Assembly: GCF_022952855.1 (NCBI RefSeq)
Contig: NZ_JALJDX010000209.1
Span: 19,219 to 83,218, forward strand
DNA: 64,000 nucleotides
Source: Pseudomonas sp. RGM2987
Lineage (GTDB): Bacteria > Pseudomonadota > Gammaproteobacteria > Pseudomonadales > Pseudomonadaceae
Direction of reading: 5' to 3'
In this document: piece by piece, positions 59,349-64,000 of the stretch
Layout: each line of letters starts with the position of its first letter
Position numbering within the stretch: the stretch's first letter is position 1
Translations under genes and position numbers: made by a program
The notes under the pieces: model-generated
Databases searched by the model: none
The model's input: only the letters and a program-made list of their open reading frames with translations
What the model was told of the DNA's origin: nothing

Positions 59349-59410
59349 ATGATGGGTAAAAACTGCCATTGTAGCGCGTAGCGGCCGCCGCGACTGTTCA
59401 CCGCGCATGG

Positions 59411-59545
59411 CGTGGCGAGGGGATTTATCCCCGCTGGGCTGCGCAGCAGCCCCAAGAACTGCCAACTCGGTGTACCAGGCTAAATGGTGTCCGGCGTTTT
59501 TTGGGGCTGCTACGCAGCCCAACGGGGATAAATCCCCTCGCCACA
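59411..59545. repeat. REP doublet, GTGGCGAGGGGATTTATCCCC type
   Basis: The arms are GTGGCGAGGGGATTTATCCC and its inverse GGGGATAAATCCCCTCGCCA. The inner arms are CTGGGCTGCGCAGCAGCCCC and GGGGCTGCTACGCAGCCC. This is a third REP variant with AT-rich loop bases, in the rsmI/lpoA divergent region. A TACAAT hexamer at 59657-59662 may be the lpoA -10; I see no good -35 for it. Confidence 0.92.
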
Positions 59546-59698
59546 GGGTTGGTGCCAGTACCTGAGTGGCAGCGTCTTTGTGCTACATCACAACATTTGA
59601 ACCATCTAAATCGATCGATTCACGCCACTGACATCGCGCCCCGGCCAGTGCTTGGGTACAATTCGACGCTAATTTGATCTCGTATCAGGAACACTTAC

Positions 59699-61510
59699 AT
59701 GATCGCTTGCCTGCGGCTGCTCTCCGCCCTTTGCCTCGCTGCCCTCCTGGCGGCCTGCGCCAGTTCGCCTTCGTCCAGTCTTGGCGAACTTCCACGGACC
59801 CCGGATGCCAGTATCGAGCAGTTGCTCGAACAGGCCGCCCAAAGCAAAACCCCGGAAAAAGCCGCACTGCTGCGCCTCAGTGCCGCAGACCTGGCCTACC
59901 GCCAGGGCAATGCCGGCCAGTCCGCACAGATCCTGCAACAAGTGCCGATGGAACAACTCAAGCCCGGCCAGCAGATCTTCGCCAGCACGCTGTCGGCTGA
60001 ACTGGCGATGACGCGCAACCAGCCCAAGGCCGCACTGGCCGCATTGAGGCATCCAAGCCTGCAACACCTGAGCGAAATGCCGGTGGAGCAGCAGGTCCGC
60101 ACCGGCACCGTGCGTGCCCGCGCCCTGGAGGCCGAAGGCCAGACCCTGGCCGCCGCCAAGGAGCGCATCTTCATCGCACCGCTGCTCAAGGACGACGCCG
60201 CAGCGAAAAACCACGAAGCCATCTGGTCGCTGATCGCCTCGCTGCCCACCGACCAACTGCAACCAACTTCCAACGATGACCTTGGTGGCTGGCTGGGCCT
60301 GGCCCTGGCGGTGAAAACCGCCGGGACACTGGAACAGCAACAAGCGGCCATCGACCACTGGCGCGAACAGAATCCGAAGCACCCCGCCGCCCTGCAATTG
60401 CCGACGCCACTGGTCAAGCTCAAGGAGCTGGCGAGCCAGCCGCTGAACAAGATCGCCCTGCTCCTGCCGCAGAATGGCCAGCTGGCTTCCGTCGCCAAGG
60501 CCCTGCGTGATGGCTTCATGGCTGCGCACTACCAGGCCCAACAGGCCGGGCAGAAGCCGCCGAGCATCCAGCTCTATGACAGCTCCAGCCTGACCTCCAT
60601 GGACGAGTTCTATCGCAAGGCCCAGGCCGACGGCGTGCAACTGGTAGTTGGTCCATTGGAGAAACCCTTGGTCAAGCAGATCAGCAGCCGCCCGCAACTG
60701 CCGATCACCACCCTCGCGCTGAACTACAGCGAAGGCGAACAAGGGCCGCCGCAACTGTTCCAGTTTGGCCTGGCTCCCGAGGATGAAGCCCGCGAAGTCG
60801 CTCGTCGCGCTCGCGCCGATGGCCTGCATCGCGCCGCCGTGATGGTGCCGAAGAGCGAATGGGGTGACCGCGTATTGAAAGCCTTCAGCCAGGACTGGCA
60901 AGGCAACGGCGGGACCATCATTGCGGTGGAGCGCGTCGACCAGCCGGTGCAACTGGCCCAGCAGATCGCCGACATGTTCCAACTGCGCCAGAGCGAAGGT
61001 CGCGCCAAAAGCCTGCAAAGCACCGTTGGCACCAACGTCGCTGCCCAGCCATCGCGTCGCCAGGACATCGAGTTCATTTTCCTGGCATCGACTCCGCAGC
61101 AGGCCCAGCAGATCAAGCCGACCCTGAACTTCCAGTACGCCGGTGACGTGCCGGTCTATGCAACCTCGCTGGTATTCAGCGCCAGTGGCGACCAGAACCA
61201 GTACAACGACATGAACGGTATCCGTTTCTGCGAAACCCCGTGGCTGCTCGACGCCAATGACCCGCTGCGCAAGCAGGTCGCAGCTCAATGGCCGCAAGCC
61301 GGCGGCACTTTGGGCCGGCTGTACGCGATGGGCGCGGACGCCTATCGCCTGGCACCGCGCCTGGGCCAGCTCAAGACCCTGCCGGACAGCCGTATCGAAG
61401 GCTTGACCGGCAGCCTGGCGGTGTCTGCGTCCCAGCGCGTACAGCGTCAATTGCCTTGGGCCGAGTTCGTCAACGGCCAGGTACAACGCCTGCCGGACAC
61501 CCAGCGCTGA
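59699..61510 (+). CDS. lpoA: Penicillin-binding protein activator LpoA
   Basis: LpoA is an outer-membrane lipoprotein that stimulates PBP1A from the periplasmic side. The 603-residue protein has a lipoprotein signal (MIACLRLLSALCLAALLAACAS, Cys about residue 20). The N-terminal half is TPR-like helical (about 30-240). The C-terminal part is a periplasmic-binding-protein-like (LppC/YraM) domain from about 255, with IALLLPQNGQLASVAKALRD and VQLVVGPLEKPLVKQI. It is followed by yraN, as in E. coli, with overlapping stop and start (TGATG). Confidence 0.96.
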   Translation: MIACLRLLSALCLAALLAACASSPSSSLGELPRTPDASIEQLLEQAAQSKTPEKAALLRLSAADLAYRQGNAGQSAQILQQVPMEQLKPGQQIFASTLSAELAMTRNQPKAALAALRHPSLQHLSEMPVEQQVRTGTVRARALEAEGQTLAAAKERIFIAPLLKDDAAAKNHEAIWSLIASLPTDQLQPTSNDDLGGWLGLALAVKTAGTLEQQQAAIDHWREQNPKHPAALQLPTPLVKLKELASQPLNKIALLLPQNGQLASVAKALRDGFMAAHYQAQQAGQKPPSIQLYDSSSLTSMDEFYRKAQADGVQLVVGPLEKPLVKQISSRPQLPITTLALNYSEGEQGPPQLFQFGLAPEDEAREVARRARADGLHRAAVMVPKSEWGDRVLKAFSQDWQGNGGTIIAVERVDQPVQLAQQIADMFQLRQSEGRAKSLQSTVGTNVAAQPSRRQDIEFIFLASTPQQAQQIKPTLNFQYAGDVPVYATSLVFSASGDQNQYNDMNGIRFCETPWLLDANDPLRKQVAAQWPQAGGTLGRLYAMGADAYRLAPRLGQLKTLPDSRIEGLTGSLAVSASQRVQRQLPWAEFVNGQVQRLPDTQR

Positions 61511-61872
61511 TGCCCGAGCGATCGCGCCAACAAAGCGGACGGGATGCCGAGGGCCTGGCCCTCGCGCATCTCCAGCAGCAAGGCCTGCGGCTGGTGGCGC
61601 AGAACTGGTTGTGCAAACGCGGCGAGCTTGATCTGGTCATGCTTGATGGCGATACAGTAGTATTCGTTGAAGTCCGCTACAGAAAAAACACCCAGTGGGG
61701 TGGTGCGCTCGACAGCATCGACGCGCGCAAACGCCAGAAGCTTATCTTCGCCGCGCAGTATTTCCTGCAACGCGAATCCCGCTGGGCCGATCACCCCTGC
61801 CGTTTCGACGTGGTTGCCATCGACAGCAATGCCGATCAGTTGAACTGGTTGCAGAATGCCTTCGACAGTTGA
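61510..61872 (+). CDS. yraN: UPF0102/YraN family protein (predicted nuclease fold)
   Basis: This 120-residue protein starts MPERSRQQSGRDAEGLALAH, overlapping the lpoA stop by one base. It shows the restriction-endonuclease-like core of the family: GRDAEGLALAHLQQQGL, RGELDLVMLDGDTVVFVEVRYRK (E-x-D with E-V) and QKLIFAAQYFLQ. YraN has no firmly assigned function; a nuclease role is predicted from the fold. The position after lpoA and before the SIS gene is conserved in gamma-proteobacteria. Confidence 0.94.
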   Translation: MPERSRQQSGRDAEGLALAHLQQQGLRLVAQNWLCKRGELDLVMLDGDTVVFVEVRYRKNTQWGGALDSIDARKRQKLIFAAQYFLQRESRWADHPCRFDVVAIDSNADQLNWLQNAFDS

Positions 61873-61959
61873 ACGCCCACGTTCATGACGAACCGAACCG
61901 GACACCTTTACCCAATTTTTGCTCTTTGCTTTGCGCGCCGCACACGCTTGTGCCGATAA

Positions 61960-63152
<1,193 letters not shown>

Positions 63153-63197
63153 GGGTAGTGGCGGTTCTTGATGCTGCGCTTGGCTTGGCTTGGCTGG

Positions 63198-63238
63198 AAA
63201 AACGGTGCTTCTTCATATTGGGGGAGCGCCGTTTTTTT
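63198..63238 (+). terminator. Rho-independent terminator after the BON lipoprotein gene
   Basis: AAAAACGGTGC and GCGCCGTTTTTTT form an 8-10 bp stem with one mismatch around a loop of about 19 bases, ending in seven T residues. It closes the lpoA-yraN-SIS-BON run. Confidence 0.8.
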
Positions 63239-63248
63239 GATTGGTTGG

Positions 63249-63530
63249 TGTGTATATCCGTTTCTGCGGTAACAGCTGCTTAGGGTTCCGCCCTGACGGC
63301 GGCTCACTTTTTTTCAAACGCCAAAAAAAGTAAGCAAAAAAGGCTTCGCCCCACCACTGGGCACCTCGCCAAGGCTCGGCGTTCCCTCACTCCGGCATTG
63401 CTCCGTGGGCCCGCCGCGATGGGCCATCCATGGCCCTGCGCGGCTAACCCGGCATCCATGCCGGGTTGCCCACTACGCAATGCCTGCGTTCGGCCCTTGT
63501 GGTTGATGGGGCGCCCAAGATCAAAAGCAA
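63249..63530 (+). repeat. Dispersed intergenic repeat (CCCGGCATCCATGCCGGG family), copy A
   Basis: The copy begins GTGTATATCCGTTTCTGCGG and passes through a GGCTCACTTTTTTTCAAACG segment. It then reaches GCGCGGCTAACCCGGCATCC and continues TGCCTGCGTTCGGCC to GGGGCGCCCAAGATCAAAAG. Its ends match the inverted copy at 39675-39824, while about 130 middle bases are absent there. The GGTTCCG...CGG(C)TCACTTTT part also resembles 39365-39395. No reading frame in it looks like a gene. Confidence 0.8.
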
Positions 63531-63593
63531 AAGCCAGAGCAAAAGCGAGGCGGCCTGACGGCCGGCCTGTTTCTACGACTGCACCTCAATCCA

Positions 63594-63684
63594 ACTGTGG
63601 GAGCGAGCCTGCTCGCGATTGCGGTGCCCCAGTCAACATCAATGCTGCTGACCCGACGCCATCGCGAGCAGGCTCGCTCCCACA
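63594..63684. repeat. REP doublet, GTGGGAGCGAGC type
   Basis: The arms are GTGGGAGCGAGCCTGCTCGC and its inverse GCGAGCAGGCTCGCTCCCAC. The inner segment CAGTCAACATCAATGCTGCT also occurs in the doublet at 63802-63887, so the two share recent ancestry. Confidence 0.92.
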
Positions 63685-63731
63685 GGGAATCTGAGGTGGG
63701 TGCAAGGTGTGTATGTACTGAAAATCTCATG

Positions 63732-63757
63732 TGGGAGCGGGCTTGCCCGCGAAGGCG
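63732..63757. repeat. Single REP arm
   Basis: GTGGGAGCGGGCTTGCCCGC is followed by GAAGGCGGCCTCACAGCCGA, which is the mirror of the arm and hairpin at 39580-39625. Confidence 0.85.
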
Positions 63758-63801
63758 GCCTCACAGCCGACCTATCTCTCCCGGCTGTACTCCGATCCAT
63801 T

Positions 63802-63887
63802 GTGGGAGCGAGCCTGCTCGCGATTACGGTGTGTCAGTCAACATCAATGCTGCTGACCTGACGCTATCGCGAACAGGCTCGCTTGTA
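63802..63887. repeat. REP doublet with decayed right arm
   Basis: The left arm GTGGGAGCGAGCCTGCTCGC is intact. The right arm reads ATCGCGAACAGGCTCGCTTG then TATGG, losing the final CCCAC. It shares its inner sequence with the doublet at 63594-63684. Confidence 0.88.
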
Positions 63888-64000
63888 TGGTAGGACTTGA
63901 AGGGAGGAGGAGGGACAAGGCTCGATTCTGACTGTTAGCAGCAGTACAGACCGTGGGAGATTTCGCCCCTCCTCCTTTCACCCAAGCGCCGATAAAGAAT

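Larger units (their letters stand above)
63153..64000. other. Repeat-rich right end without genes
   Basis: After the terminator at 63198-63238 no coding sequence is supported. The region holds copy A of the dispersed repeat (about 63249-63530), REP elements at 63594-63684, 63732-63757 and 63802-63887, and about 110 bases of unassigned sequence to the end. Short reading frames here, such as 63398-63694, read repeat sequence only. Confidence 0.8.

Noticed and set aside
58272..59381. 369-codon plus-strand frame over rnpB and rsmI
   Set aside because: It crosses the conserved RNase P RNA and is antisense to rsmI; no protein signature is present.
63398..63694. 98-codon frame in the right-hand repeats
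   Set aside because: It reads the dispersed repeat and a REP arm. A similar peptide (MPGCPLRNACVRP) appears opposite at 39.7 kb only because the DNA repeat is shared.

Overview
The window is about 64 kb of a Pseudomonas chromosome, most likely from the P. fluorescens group. The evidence is the high-GC coding sequence, the complete 12-gene alginate operon, the standard pseudomonad dcw (division/cell-wall) cluster, and the many REP-type palindromes (cores GTGGGAGCGGGCTTGCTCGCGA-like and GTGGCGAGGGAGCTTGCTCCC-like). I saw no phage, plasmid, IS transposase, CRISPR array, rRNA or tRNA.

Layout. 1-1113 (minus): moaC-moaD-moaE of molybdopterin synthesis, with moaE cut by the window edge. 1370-4241 (minus): a PIN-PhoH ATPase and a periplasmic NodB-fold protein with degenerate catalytic motifs. 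4523-5302 (plus): yaaA. 5303-6112: a comparatively AT-rich, gene-poor stretch holding the algD control region. 6113-22779 (plus): algD-8-44-K-E-G-X-L-I-J-F-A. AlgD and AlgA make GDP-mannuronate. Alg8 and Alg44 polymerise it under c-di-GMP control. AlgK, AlgE, AlgG, AlgX and AlgL form the periplasmic and outer-membrane conduit. AlgI, AlgJ, AlgF and AlgX acetylate the polymer. 22952-24277: a small membrane protein and a short-chain dehydrogenase. 24611-29435 (minus): an AaeAB-type efflux operon (outer-membrane factor, FUSC protein, DUF1656 protein, HlyD-type adaptor) with a divergent LysR regulator at 29744. 31286-37594 (plus): an RND adaptor and pump followed directly by a two-component system. 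37834-39330: a Cache-GGEEF diguanylate cyclase.

39889-57727 (minus): mraZ-rsmH-ftsL-ftsI-murE-murF-mraY-murD-ftsW-murG-murC-ddlB-ftsQ-ftsA-ftsZ-lpxC, tightly packed and mostly overlapping. It is headed by a readable sigma70 promoter with three 10-bp-spaced MraZ boxes. Upstream are rnpB (RNase P RNA) and rsmI on the minus strand. On the plus strand are lpoA-yraN-SIS protein (GmhA/DiaA type)-BON lipoprotein (DolP type), ending in a terminator and a repeat-rich right end.

The most unusual feature is how far REP doublets (REPINs) have entered genes. One 87-bp REPIN lies in frame inside algK, between its start codon and its lipoprotein signal core. Another forms the last 33 codons of the efflux outer-membrane factor and abuts the start of the next gene. 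Others separate algL from algI and algF from algA. A second dispersed repeat family, built around a CCCGGCATCCATGCCGGG palindrome, occurs at both 39.3-39.8 kb and 63.2-63.5 kb. All functions are assigned by reading the sequences against known families; no database search was run.
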